Below are positions 15,694-22,727 of a stretch of DNA of 22,727 nt, piece by piece. Each line of letters begins with the position of its first letter. Position 1 is the stretch's first letter. Location of the stretch: NCBI GenBank assembly GCA_035575095.1, contig DATLYF010000144.1:1-22727 (forward strand), read 5' to 3'. The notes beneath the pieces were generated by a model. It had not been told where the DNA came from. It saw only the letters and a list, made by a program, of their open reading frames with translations, and did not search any database. The translations under genes were made by a program, and so were the position numbers. The DNA is from DATLYF01 sp035575095. Lineage in GTDB: Bacteria; Pseudomonadota; Gammaproteobacteria; Competibacterales; Competibacteraceae.

Positions 15694-15838
15694 CGTTCGC
15701 TCTCGTGCTGGTCAGCCATCGACTTCCAAATTCTGTCTTCATAGAGATATATCTAATTTGTTGTTATTGGGCTTGTCCCTGTCTGTGGATAAATTTGTGA
15801 ATATCTTTAAATATCATGATCTTGGGTAGTAAATTTGC

Positions 15839-15881
15839 TGTGGATAAGTCTGTGGATAAGCTGTGGATGGATTGTGGATAA
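15839..15881 (-). promoter_or_regulatory. leftward DnaA-box cluster
   Basis: Four boxes (three exact, one variant at 15862) have starts 12, 11 and 11 bp apart, roughly one helical turn, so all would face the same side of the helix. They point toward the AT-rich 15793-15838 stretch and the isolated exact box at 15784, which suggests this cluster directs DnaA filament growth into the melting region. Confidence 0.85.
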
Positions 15882-15896
15882 CTCGCGATGCCGGGC

Positions 15897-15962
15897 TTAT
15901 CCACATTTTATCCACAGAGTTATCCACAGGTTTTGCGCAAGTTATCCACACCTTTATCCACA
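15897..15962 (+). promoter_or_regulatory. rightward DnaA-box cluster
   Basis: Five exact boxes have starts 11, 12, 22 and 12 bp apart, again near-integral helical turns. They oppose the leftward cluster across a 15-bp spacer (15882-15896) and end two bases before the dnaA stop codon, so they might also mark the end of dnaA transcription. Confidence 0.85.
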
Positions 15963-15964
15963 GG

Positions 15965-17314
15965 CTAAGAGGTCAGCGTGATGAGCAGGTTGCCGTAGTC
16001 CTCACGCACCTTCGGATCCTTTTGTTGCAGCTCCTGTACCTTGCGGCAGGCATAGAGCACGGTGGTGTGGTCGCGGCCACCGAACGCTTCGCCGATCTCC
16101 GGCAGGCTATGCCCGGTGAGCTCCTTGGCCAGGGCCATGGCGATCTGCCGCGGCATGGCGATGGCGCGTAACCGGCTCGGCGAATGCAGGTCGGAGACGC
16201 GGAGCTTGTAGTAGTCGGCCACCGTCTTCTGGATGTTCTCGATGGTCACCTGGCGGTCCTGCAAGGTGATGAGGTCGGCCAGAGCCTCCTTGGTGAAGGC
16301 TAGAGTGATGGGTTTGCCGGTGAACTGGGAGTTGGCGTGCACCCGGCGCAGCGCGCCTTCCAGTTCGCGCACATTGGAACGGATGCGCTTGGCGATGAAG
16401 AAGGCGACCTCCTCGGGCAGAGCGATATTGGCCTGGCTCGCCTTGTTCATGAGGATAGCCACACGGGTCTCCAGCTCCGGCGGCTCGATGGCCACGGTCA
16501 GGCCCCAGCCGAAGCGCGACTTGAGCCGCTCCTCCAAGCCGGTGACTTCCTTGGGATAGCGGTCACAGGTGAGGATGACCTGCTGCCGCCCCTCCAGCAT
16601 GGTGTTGAAGGTGTGGAAGAATTCTTCCTGGGAGCGCTCCTTGCCGGAGAGGAACTGGATGTCGTCGATGAGCAGGGCATCCAGGGAGCGGTAGTAGCGC
16701 TTGAAGTCGTTGATGGCGTTGTGCTGCAGCGCCCGCACCATGTCGGCGACGAAGTGCTCGGAGTGCTGGTAGACCACCTTGGCATCCTTGTGGCGGGCCT
16801 TGAGGGCGTTGCCCACGGCGTGCATGAGGTGGGTCTTACCGAGACCGGTGCCGCCGTAGATGAACAGCGGGTTGTAGGCGGTGCCGGGGTTGCGCGCCAC
16901 CTGGCGGCAGGCGGCCAGGGCCAGCTGGTTGGACTTGCCCTCGACGAAGTTCTCGAAGGTGAAATCGGGGTTGAGATTGCTGCTGTGGCTGGGGGTCTCG
17001 ACCTCGATTTCCACGGCCGGTGCCGGCGCTCGGGCGGGCGCGGCCGGCTTGAGCGGGGCGGCGGCCTGACGGCTGCTGCCGATCTCCAGTTGCACCTGGA
17101 TGGTGCGGTCCGGACAGATGCGCGCCAGGGCCTTGCGGATGTTGGGCAAGTGGTGCTGCTTGACCCAATCGAGGACGAAGCGATTGGGTGCCAGCAGCCG
17201 CAGTTCATCCCCATCCTCCAGGGCCTGCAGGGGGCGGATCCAGGTGTTGAGTTGCTGCTCGGACAGCTCGTGTTCCAGGCTGCTCAGGCAGGATTTCCAC
17301 AGGGATTGGTCCAC
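15965..17314 (-). CDS. dnaA: chromosomal replication initiator protein DnaA
   Basis: A 449-residue AAA+ initiator that binds DnaA boxes and melts the origin. Domain I is about residues 1-80, and a Pro/Ala-rich linker spans about 81-110. Domain III carries Walker A GGTGLGKTH (154-162), Walker B LLIDDIQF (214-221) and the arginine-containing RFGWGL segment (267-272). Domain IV carries the DNA-binding signature GGRDHTTVLYAC (412-423). The start is GTG at 17312-17314, preceded by GAGG, as in several proteobacterial dnaA genes. In domain IV the sequence reads SRLRAIAMPRQ where enterobacterial proteins have a more arginine-rich version, probably ordinary variation. It is the first gene of the leftward set and divergent from rpmH. 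Confidence 0.98.
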   Translation of the reverse strand: MDQSLWKSCLSSLEHELSEQQLNTWIRPLQALEDGDELRLLAPNRFVLDWVKQHHLPNIRKALARICPDRTIQVQLEIGSSRQAAAPLKPAAPARAPAPAVEIEVETPSHSSNLNPDFTFENFVEGKSNQLALAACRQVARNPGTAYNPLFIYGGTGLGKTHLMHAVGNALKARHKDAKVVYQHSEHFVADMVRALQHNAINDFKRYYRSLDALLIDDIQFLSGKERSQEEFFHTFNTMLEGRQQVILTCDRYPKEVTGLEERLKSRFGWGLTVAIEPPELETRVAILMNKASQANIALPEEVAFFIAKRIRSNVRELEGALRRVHANSQFTGKPITLAFTKEALADLITLQDRQVTIENIQKTVADYYKLRVSDLHSPSRLRAIAMPRQIAMALAKELTGHSLPEIGEAFGGRDHTTVLYACRKVQELQQKDPKVREDYGNLLITLTS

Positions 17315-17330
17315 GGGGCCCTCGTGCTAC

Positions 17331-17350
17331 CACTGAAAAGCGCTCCAGTG
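17331..17350. promoter_or_regulatory. short inverted repeat in the dnaA leader
   Basis: CACTG (17331-17335) and CAGTG (17346-17350) flank a core containing AGCGCT, just upstream of the dnaA GTG. It could be an operator or part of the leader RNA. The arms are short and the call is tentative. Confidence 0.2.
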
Positions 17351-17406
17351 TAAAGAGTCTAGAGAAAACCGGCCAGATTTCCCCCGCCCTGGATCGGGGT
17401 TACGGC

Positions 17407-17436
17407 TTGACACGATCATGGAGGCAACAGTAAATT
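17407..17436 (+). promoter_or_regulatory. sigma-70-like promoter for rpmH
   Basis: A perfect -35 box TTGACA (17407-17412) is followed after 18 bp by TAAATT (17431-17436), which matches the -10 consensus at 4 of 6 positions. It would start transcription about 50 bases before the rpmH ATG and could drive rpmH, rnpA, yidD and yidC. Confidence 0.55.
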
Positions 17437-17448
17437 TCCGCGTCTTTA

Positions 17449-17462
17449 TCCAGATATCTGGA
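17449..17462. promoter_or_regulatory. palindrome overlapping a near-consensus DnaA box upstream of rpmH
   Basis: TCCAGATATCTGGA is a perfect 14-bp palindrome. Its left side forms TTATCCAGA (17447-17455), one mismatch from the DnaA box. It lies just downstream of the predicted promoter, where a bound protein could block transcription, or it may fold in the leader RNA. Confidence 0.3.
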
Positions 17463-17496
17463 CAACGATCAGCGATTCAGCAGTGGTGACACCGTC

Positions 17497-17631
17497 ATGA
17501 AGCGGACTTTCCAGCCCAGCATTATTCATCGCAAGCGTACCCATGGTTTCCGTGCCCGCATGGCCACCAAGGGTGGTCGCAAGGTACTGGCGGCGCGTCG
17601 CGCCAAGGGTCGCGCCCGCCTGACTCCGTAA
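17497..17631 (+). CDS. rpmH: 50S ribosomal protein L34
   Basis: A 44-residue, highly basic ribosomal protein of the large subunit. It begins MKRTFQPSIIHRKRTHGFR and ends RRAKGRARLTP, matching the L34 family over its full length. It heads the rightward gene set, and the rnpA GTG follows 3 bases after its stop codon, giving the conserved rpmH-rnpA pair. The ribosome-binding site (GGTGA) is weak. Confidence 0.98.
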   Translation: MKRTFQPSIIHRKRTHGFRARMATKGGRKVLAARRAKGRARLTP

Positions 17632-17634
17632 GCG

Positions 17635-17994
17635 GTGGTCAGCGCGCGCTTTCCACGGCGCGCCCGGCTCCAAGGCCCGGCCGATTTCCGCCACGTCTTC
17701 GCTCAGCCGGAAAAATCCGCAGATCACTGCTTCACCGTGCTCGCCCGGTGCAATGCCTTGGGATATCCCCGGCTCGGTCTGGCCATCTCCCGCAAGGCGG
17801 CGAAGCTAGCCGTGGAGCGCAACCGCATCAAGCGCGTGGTGCGCGAGAGCTTCCGCCTCCACCAGGGAGAACTGGGCGGGGTGGATATCGTCGTCATCGG
17901 GCGCGGCGATCTGGGAGGGCGGGACAATGCCGCCCTGTTTCAATCTCTGCAACGGCACTGGGCCCGACTGGCCAAGCGATGCGCAAGTTCCTGA
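17635..17994 (+). CDS. rnpA: ribonuclease P protein component
   Basis: A 119-residue basic protein that assists the RNase P RNA in maturing tRNA 5' ends. It contains the family pattern RLGLAISRKAAKLAVERN and the RNR motif in RNRIKRVVRE (62-71). The start is GTG at 17635, directly after rpmH; the segment ARFPRRARLQGPADF is the usual N-terminal region. The 3' end overlaps yidD by 16 bp in another frame, a common tight arrangement suggesting translational coupling. Confidence 0.96.
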   Translation: MVSARFPRRARLQGPADFRHVFAQPEKSADHCFTVLARCNALGYPRLGLAISRKAAKLAVERNRIKRVVRESFRLHQGELGGVDIVVIGRGDLGGRDNAALFQSLQRHWARLAKRCASS

Positions 17995-18209
17995 TCTTCC
18001 TGGTGCGCGCCTATCAATGGCTGCTGAGCCCGTTCCTCGGCTACCATTGCCGCTTTTATCCGACCTGCTCCCAGTACGCCGTCATCGCCATCGAACGGCA
18101 CGGCCCGGTGCGGGGGGTGTGGCTGGCCCTCAAGCGCGTGCTGCGCTGCCATCCCTGGCATCCCGGCGGTATCGACCTGGTTCCCGACGTCAGCAAGAAA
18201 GGCCGCTAA
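17979..18209 (+). CDS. yidD: membrane protein insertion efficiency factor YidD
   Basis: A 76-residue membrane-associated protein that aids YidC-dependent insertion. The family signature is clear: LVRAYQWLLSPFLGYHCRFY, PTCSQYAVIAIERHG, then RCHPWHPGGIDLVP, with the conserved cysteines of CRFYPTCS present. The ATG at 17979 lies inside the end of rnpA. The stop overlaps the yidC start by one base (TAATG). A longer in-frame extension upstream, from 17748, is only a reading of rnpA in another frame. Confidence 0.95.
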   Translation: MRKFLIFLVRAYQWLLSPFLGYHCRFYPTCSQYAVIAIERHGPVRGVWLALKRVLRCHPWHPGGIDLVPDVSKKGR

Positions 18210-19879
18210 TGGAAAACCAACGCCTTTTCCTCGTCATCGCTCTGGTGTTCGTGCTGTTCTTGATCTGGCAGGCCTGGATGCAGGAGCAAGCCGCCCGCAC
18301 CGCGCCGCCGCCGACCGCCGTCAGCACTCAGGCGCAGCCCGGCCAGGACGGGACGGTGCCCGATTCCGCCGCCCTCCCCGCCCCGCCCGCCCCGGCCGGT
18401 GCCGCGCCGGCGCAGGCGGCGGCCCCTTCCAGCGCCAAGCGGGTGCGGGTGGTGACCGATGTGTTCGAGGCCGAGATCGATGCCATCGGCGGTGATCTGC
18501 GCCGGGTCGGGCTGCGCACCTATCCCGAGTCCCTGGAGCGCAAGGATCAGCCATTCGTGCTGATGAAGGACAGCGGTCCCGAATTGTTCTTCGCCCAGAC
18601 CGGCCTGCTTTCCTCGACCTCTCCGGCCCCCAACCACCTGGCCGAGTTCACCCCCCTGGCCAGCGAGTACCGCCTGCCGGAGGGTCAGGACGTGTTGCAG
18701 GTGCCGCTCGTCTGGCGCGATCCGAGCGGCATCACGGTGACCAAGACCTACACTTTTCGCCGTGGCAGCTTCCTGGTGGAGCTGAGTCAGAAGGTGGAGA
18801 ACGGCTCGTCCAGCGAGTGGCGCGGCGTGCAGTATCGGCAGCTGCAGCGCACGCCACCGGTGAAGAGTTCCGGCGCCTTCGGCGTCTATACCTACACCGG
18901 CGGGGTCATCTCCACCCAGGAGAAGAACTACCAGAAGGTCAGCTTCGACGAGATGGCCAAGAAGGACCTGGCGCTGACCGTCACCGGCGGCTGGGTGGCG
19001 ATGATCCAGCACTACTTCGTGGGCGCCTGGGTGCCGGCCAGCCAGGAGGAAAGCAACCAGTTCTACACCAAGGCGGTGGACGGTAACCGCTACGTGCTGG
19101 GCATGCTCGGCCAGCAGCCGCAGACCGTGGCCCCGGGGGCCAGCGCCGAATTCAAGAGCCAACTCTACGTCGGCCCCAAGATCCAGGACACCCTGGAGAA
19201 GATTGCTCCGCACTTGGAGCTGACCGTCGACTACGGCTGGCTGACCATCCTCGCCCAGCCGCTGTTCTGGCTGCTCAAGTTCTTCCACGGCCTGGTGGGC
19301 AACTGGGGCTGGGCCATTATCTTCCTCACCGTGCTGATCAAGGCGGTGTTCTTCAAGCTGTCCGAGACCAGCTACCGCTCCATGGCCAAGATGCGCAAGT
19401 TCACGCCGCAGATCCAGCGGCTGCGCGAGCGCTATGGCGACGACCGGCAGAAGCTCAACCAGGCGATGATGGAGCTGTACCGCAAGGAGAAGGTCAACCC
19501 GCTGGGCGGCTGCCTGCCCATCCTGGTGCAGATCCCGGTATTCATCGCCCTGTACTGGATGCTGCTGGAGAGCGTGGAGCTGCGCCAGGCGCCGTGGCTG
19601 GGCTGGATCCAGGATCTATCGCAGCAGGATCCGTACTACATCCTGCCGCTGATCATGGGCGCCTCCATGTTCATCCAGCAGAAGCTCAACCCGCCACCGC
19701 CGGATCCGGTGCAGGCCAAGGTCATGGCCTTCATGCCGCTGCTGTTCACCGTGTTCTTCCTCTGGTTCCCGGCCGGTCTGGTGCTGTACTGGGTGGTGAA
19801 CAATCTGCTCTCTATCGCCCAGCAGTGGGTGATCACCCGGCGCATCGAGGCGGGCGAGGACAAGCCGGCCAAGGCGTAG
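18209..19879 (+). CDS. yidC: membrane protein insertase YidC
   Basis: A 556-residue inner-membrane insertase working with or without SecYEG. It has an N-terminal membrane helix (about 5-22), an Ala/Pro-rich periplasmic linker (about 30-75), the periplasmic P1 domain (about 78-330) and then the conserved five-helix core (about 345-545). The core shows SMAKMRKFTPQIQRLRERYG, KVNPLGGCLPILVQIPVFIA and FLWFPAGLVLYWVVNN. The positively charged groove residue is Lys378 in TVLIKAVFF, where Escherichia coli has Arg. The start codon overlaps the yidD stop by one base. The gene ends 81 bp before mnmE, with a palindrome between them. Confidence 0.97.
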   Translation: MENQRLFLVIALVFVLFLIWQAWMQEQAARTAPPPTAVSTQAQPGQDGTVPDSAALPAPPAPAGAAPAQAAAPSSAKRVRVVTDVFEAEIDAIGGDLRRVGLRTYPESLERKDQPFVLMKDSGPELFFAQTGLLSSTSPAPNHLAEFTPLASEYRLPEGQDVLQVPLVWRDPSGITVTKTYTFRRGSFLVELSQKVENGSSSEWRGVQYRQLQRTPPVKSSGAFGVYTYTGGVISTQEKNYQKVSFDEMAKKDLALTVTGGWVAMIQHYFVGAWVPASQEESNQFYTKAVDGNRYVLGMLGQQPQTVAPGASAEFKSQLYVGPKIQDTLEKIAPHLELTVDYGWLTILAQPLFWLLKFFHGLVGNWGWAIIFLTVLIKAVFFKLSETSYRSMAKMRKFTPQIQRLRERYGDDRQKLNQAMMELYRKEKVNPLGGCLPILVQIPVFIALYWMLLESVELRQAPWLGWIQDLSQQDPYYILPLIMGASMFIQQKLNPPPPDPVQAKVMAFMPLLFTVFFLWFPAGLVLYWVVNNLLSIAQQWVITRRIEAGEDKPAKA

Positions 19880-19916
19880 GCCGCTCCCGGCACGACGGAC
19901 GCTTGCCCACACCCTG

Positions 19917-19938
19917 CCCTCTCCCCCCGGGGAGAGGG
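19917..19938. terminator. REP-like GC palindrome between yidC and mnmE
   Basis: CCCTCTCCCC and GGGGAGAGGG form a perfect 10-bp stem with a CC loop, followed by TTTGGCATTATTTGGG, which is the nearest thing to a T-tract in the gap. It may end or attenuate transcription from yidC before mnmE. It is similar to the palindrome at 9051-9073. Confidence 0.5.
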
Positions 19939-19960
19939 TTTGGCATTATTTGGGTCGCAT

Positions 19961-21307
19961 ATGAATACCGACACCATCGCCGCCATCGCCACCCCGCCCG
20001 GGCGCGGCGGGGTGGGCATCGTCCGCGTCTCCGGGCCGGCCGTGCCGGCCATCACCACGGCCCTGCTGGGCGCTCTGCCGCAACCGCGCTATGCCAGTTT
20101 CCGCCGCTTCCGCGACGCCCAAGGCCGGGCCATCGACGAGGGCCTGGCGCTGTACTTCCCCGCACCCCACTCCTATACCGGCGAGTCCGTGCTGGAGCTG
20201 CACGGTCACGGCGGCCCGGTGGTCATGGATCTGCTGCTGGAGCGGGTGCTGGAGCTGGGGGCGCGGCTGGCCCGGCCCGGCGAGTTCACCGAGCGCGCCT
20301 TCCTCAACGACCGGCTGGACCTGGCCCAGGCCGAGGCGGTGGCCGATCTCATCGACGCCGGCACCCGCGAGGCCGCGCGCGCCGCCCTGGGGTCGCTGGA
20401 GGGCGCGTTCTCGCAGCGCGTGCAGGCCCTGGTGGAGGGGCTGATCGAGCTGCGCGTGTACGTGGAGGCGGCCATCGACTTCCCTGAGGAGGAGCTCGAC
20501 TTTCTCGCCGACGGCCAGATCCAGGCCCGCCTTGATGCCCTGCGCGGCGCCCTGGCCGAACTGCTGGCTTCGGCCCACCAGGGGCGGCTGCTGCGCGATG
20601 GCATGACCGTGGTCATCGCCGGCCGTCCCAACGCCGGCAAGTCCAGCCTGCTCAACGCCCTAGCCGGCTTTGACGCCGCCATCGTCACCGACATCCCCGG
20701 CACCACCCGCGACGTGTTGCGCGAACGCATCAGCATCGACGGCATGCCGCTGCACGTGGTGGACACCGCCGGCCTGCGCGAAGCCGCGGACGTAGTGGAG
20801 CGCGAGGGCATCCGCCGCGCCTGGGCCGAGATCGAACGCGCCGACCGGGTGCTGGTGGTGATCGACCAGAGTACCGCCGAGCCGGCCGCCGAGGCCGAGC
20901 TGCTGGCCCGCCTGCCGCCCGGACTGGGGGTGACCCGGGTCTACAACAAGATCGACCTAAGCGGCCATGCCCCGGCCCTGGAAGAGCCGGACGGGGCGCA
21001 TGCCGCCGTCTACCTCTCCGCCCAGAGCGGCGCCGGCCTCGACCTGCTGCGCCGCCACCTCAAGCGCTGCATGGGCTACCAGAGCAGCGGCACGGGCCTG
21101 TTCAGCGCCCGCCGCCGCCACCTGGACGCCCTGCGCCGCGCCGGGGAATGCCTGGAGCGAGCCGCCGGCCAGCTCGCCGTCCGCGCCGGTGAACTGGTGG
21201 CCGAGGAGCTGCGCCTGGCGCAGCAGGCACTGGGGGAAATCACCGGCGAGCTCACCTCGGATGAACTGCTGGGGAGGATTTTCAGCAGCTTTTGCATCGG
21301 CAAGTAA
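19961..21307 (+). CDS. mnmE: tRNA uridine-5-carboxymethylaminomethyl modification GTPase MnmE
   Basis: A 448-residue GTPase that, with MnmG, modifies the wobble uridine of certain tRNAs. The N-terminal folate-binding domain begins MNTDTIAAIATPPGRGGVGI and includes SYTGESVLELHGHGG (71-85) and RPGEFTERAFLNDRLDL (105-121). The inserted G domain has GRPNAGKS (221-228), DIPGTTRD (244-251), DTAG (268-271) and NKID (329-332). The C-terminus is CIGK (445-448), holding the conserved cysteine. ATG at 19961 gives the canonical N-terminus; an in-frame TTG 21 bases upstream is less likely. The ribosome-binding site is poor. The mnmG gene is not in the window. Confidence 0.97.
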   Translation: MNTDTIAAIATPPGRGGVGIVRVSGPAVPAITTALLGALPQPRYASFRRFRDAQGRAIDEGLALYFPAPHSYTGESVLELHGHGGPVVMDLLLERVLELGARLARPGEFTERAFLNDRLDLAQAEAVADLIDAGTREAARAALGSLEGAFSQRVQALVEGLIELRVYVEAAIDFPEEELDFLADGQIQARLDALRGALAELLASAHQGRLLRDGMTVVIAGRPNAGKSSLLNALAGFDAAIVTDIPGTTRDVLRERISIDGMPLHVVDTAGLREAADVVEREGIRRAWAEIERADRVLVVIDQSTAEPAAEAELLARLPPGLGVTRVYNKIDLSGHAPALEEPDGAHAAVYLSAQSGAGLDLLRRHLKRCMGYQSSGTGLFSARRRHLDALRRAGECLERAAGQLAVRAGELVAEELRLAQQALGEITGELTSDELLGRIFSSFCIGK

Positions 21308-21380
21308 GCAGCGCCCTACCCGACCGGAACGACAGCCATCCTGCTGGCCGCAAGGCGCGGCGCGACCTAGACTGTCGGGC

Positions 21381-21857
21381 ATGCCATCGGCCGTCCCGAC
21401 CGACGATCGACTGCTCGCCGCCCTACACGACCGTTTCCCCAGCCTGCAGGCGGCTTATCCGTTCGGCAGCGCGGCCGAGGGCGCGCTCACCGCGGAGAGC
21501 GATCCCGACCTCGCCGTGCTGATCCCCGAGCCGGTCGACCTGGTGGACTTCAAGACCGCCTCCACCGTGCTGCAATACCAGATCCTCAGCCGTGGCCGGC
21601 AGCTGTACGCCCGCGATCCGGCGGCGGTGGACGGCTACGAAGCCTTCGTGCTCAGCGAGATGACGCGTCTCAATGAACGGCCCGGCATTCCGCAGAGTGC
21701 ACGCGACGTCTTCGCCCTGCTTGGCCGGCACGGCCTGATAGCTGCCGAGCTGGCCGAACGCCTGCAGCGCATGGTGGGCTTCCGCAGCATCGCCATGCAC
21801 GACTATCAGAAGCTGCAACTGCCCATCGTCATCGCCATCATCGAGCGGCATCTGTAG
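21381..21857 (+). pseudogene. MntA-HepT chimera: nucleotidyltransferase antitoxin fused in frame to the C-terminal half of a HEPN toxin, with deletions
   Basis: A 158-residue open frame whose first ~100 residues resemble an MntA minimal nucleotidyltransferase. It has AYPFGSAAEG and SDPDLAVL, giving the GS-x10-DxD active site (G29, S30, D41, D43). The usual ~20-25 residues between the DLAVL strand and VDLVDFKTASTVLQ seem missing. After LNER (97-100) the frame passes directly into PGIPQSARDVFALL and MVGFRSIAMHDYQ, the C-terminal half of HepT, with its R-x4-HxY motif (R135, H140, Y142) intact. The N-terminal HepT helices and last ~15 residues are absent. In intact systems MntA AMPylates that tyrosine to silence the HepT RNase. 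Here it is probably a decayed operon, or less likely a working single-chain protein. It lies 73 bp after mnmE. A weak hairpin (21863-21879) follows. Confidence 0.75.
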
Positions 21858-21910
21858 GACTTTCTGGAATTTTCCCAGACGTTATCGAAATCTCGCGGGA
21901 AGTGATTGCC

Positions 21911-22693
21911 TTATTCCCAGGCCGCCACCACCTCGGCGAAGCGCTCCGTGAACCCTGGACCGCTCAGCTCGGTCGGCGCGATCGGTCGCAGCGCCTGATC
22001 GTACAGCCGCGGGAATACCCCCAGCACCTCGGCGACCCGCTCCAGGCTTTCGCGCCGCGCGCCCGCCGCCAGGTAGGGCGCATGCAGCGACAGGTACAGG
22101 GTCGGTCGGTACTCACCCAGGAACCCCACCAGCGCCGGCAGCAGCGCGAACTCGCCGCCCTCGATATCGATCTTCACCAGGTCCACGCGGCGGATATCCC
22201 ACTCGCGCAGGAAGCGCTGCGGTGACAGTGCCGGTACCACCACGGCATGGGCGCCGGCGCCGTGCAGGGCACTGCTCACGCTCTTGCCCAGTCCGCGCGG
22301 GCTGCCGATGCGCAGCACGCCGTCCTCGGGCGCCAGGGCGGCATGCAGGGGTTGGACGTTGGTGATGCGGTTCAGGCGCAGGTTACGCAGCAGCCGTTCA
22401 TAGGCATAGGGATCGGGCTCGAAGGCGTAGACCCGGGCGCAGCGGCGGGCGGCGTAGAGTGCGGTGGGGCCGATCCAGGCGCCGACGTCGAGGAAGACCG
22501 AATCCGGTCGCAGGAAGCGGCCCAGAATGCGGAACGTATGGGGCTCCCACCGACCTGAGGCCAGCTTGCGCCAGAAGCGCCAGTCCTCGGGGTCGGCGCG
22601 CAGCGGCGCACCCTCCAACCGGGTCGGATAGTATCCCAGCGCCCGCCAGCAGGCGATCGCCAGTTCATTCCAGAGGCGGTTCTTCTTCGCCAT
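21911..22693 (-). CDS. FkbM-family SAM-dependent methyltransferase
   Basis: A 260-residue class I methyltransferase. Motif I is VFLDVGAWIGPTALYAA (66-82), the acidic residue at the end of strand 2 lies in VYAFEPDP (88-95), and the FkbM-typical LVKIDIEGGEF is at 172-182. Such enzymes often O-methylate sugars or natural products, but nothing nearby reveals the substrate. The ATG at 22691-22693 has no ribosome-binding site, and the frame is open through the edge of the window, so the real start could lie upstream. No signal peptide or membrane helix is present. It converges with the MntA-HepT relic. Confidence 0.88.
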   Translation of the reverse strand: MAKKNRLWNELAIACWRALGYYPTRLEGAPLRADPEDWRFWRKLASGRWEPHTFRILGRFLRPDSVFLDVGAWIGPTALYAARRCARVYAFEPDPYAYERLLRNLRLNRITNVQPLHAALAPEDGVLRIGSPRGLGKSVSSALHGAGAHAVVVPALSPQRFLREWDIRRVDLVKIDIEGGEFALLPALVGFLGEYRPTLYLSLHAPYLAAGARRESLERVAEVLGVFPRLYDQALRPIAPTELSGPGFTERFAEVVAAWE

Positions 22694-22727
22694 TCGGGAT
22701 ATCAGGCTCGATGGATCGGTATCCGCC
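22665..22727 (-). CDS. possible 3' end of an upstream gene overlapping the methyltransferase start
   Basis: A second minus-strand frame is open from the window edge and stops with TGA at 22665-22667, giving the acidic tail GYRSIEPDIPNGEEEPPLE. It would overlap the methyltransferase by 29 bp. The stretch is too short to prove coding. It may instead be a chance frame. Confidence 0.2.
   Translation of the reverse strand, partial: GGYRSIEPDIPNGEEEPPLE

Larger units (their letters stand above)
15721..15963. other. chromosomal replication origin (oriC)
   Basis: The dnaN-dnaA spacer carries nine exact DnaA boxes TTATCCACA and one variant. On the minus strand these are 15784-15792, 15839-15847, 15851-15859, 15862-15870 (variant, TGTGGATGG on the plus strand) and 15873-15881. 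On the plus strand they are 15897-15905, 15908-15916, 15920-15928, 15942-15950 and 15954-15962. The stretch 15793-15838 is 74 percent A+T in otherwise GC-rich DNA, and a second AT-rich stretch lies at about 15727-15770; either could be the unwinding element. The direction of flanking genes also switches close by, at dnaA/rpmH. The boxes probably also allow DnaA to control neighbouring promoters. An origin is strongly supported; the exact melting site is inferred. Confidence 0.93.

Noticed and set aside
1..22727. CRISPR array, tRNA, rRNA or insertion sequence
   Set aside because: No regularly spaced direct repeats, no cloverleaf or rRNA-like sequence and no transposase frame were recognised by reading; a covariance-model scan would settle the RNA genes.

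Overview
The window is about 22.7 kb of GC-rich chromosomal DNA from a gammaproteobacterium, and it spans the chromosomal replication origin. The block gyrB-recF-dnaN-dnaA on the minus strand, facing rpmH-rnpA-yidD-yidC-mnmE on the plus strand, is the conserved gammaproteobacterial origin neighbourhood. The long insertion in the TOPRIM half of GyrB and the acidic loop in the beta clamp fit that class. I cannot name a genus from sequence alone.

Left part (1-11024). Two tandem, closely related PotD/PotF-like solute-binding proteins come first. The first has its 5' end outside the window; the second carries a membrane anchor and an Ala/Pro linker. A structured 132-bp inverted-repeat element follows. 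Next are a membrane-bound, three-PAS diguanylate cyclase (minus) and, divergently, a 1157-residue flavoprotein joining a GltD/NfnL-like half to a PyrK/NfnS-like half. A repeat-filled gap of about 400 bp with a second long inverted repeat follows, then a CPA2 (KefB/YbaL-type) cation:proton antiporter on the minus strand.

Origin part (11025-21307). gyrB, recF, dnaN and dnaA run leftward. Between dnaN and dnaA lies oriC: nine perfect TTATCCACA DnaA boxes plus one variant, mostly 11-12 bp apart, in two opposed clusters beside AT-rich DNA. From the dnaA/rpmH divergence, the rightward set encodes ribosomal protein L34, the RNase P protein, the YidD and YidC membrane-insertion factors and the tRNA-modifying GTPase MnmE. 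All of these point away from the origin, in line with the replication forks.

Right part (21308-22727). A short gene reads as an in-frame chimera of an MntA nucleotidyltransferase antitoxin and the C-terminal half of a HepT (HEPN) toxin, apparently the relic of a toxin-antitoxin operon in which both catalytic motifs survive. It is followed by an FkbM-type methyltransferase on the minus strand whose true start may lie beyond the window. No tRNA, rRNA, CRISPR array, transposase or phage gene was seen.
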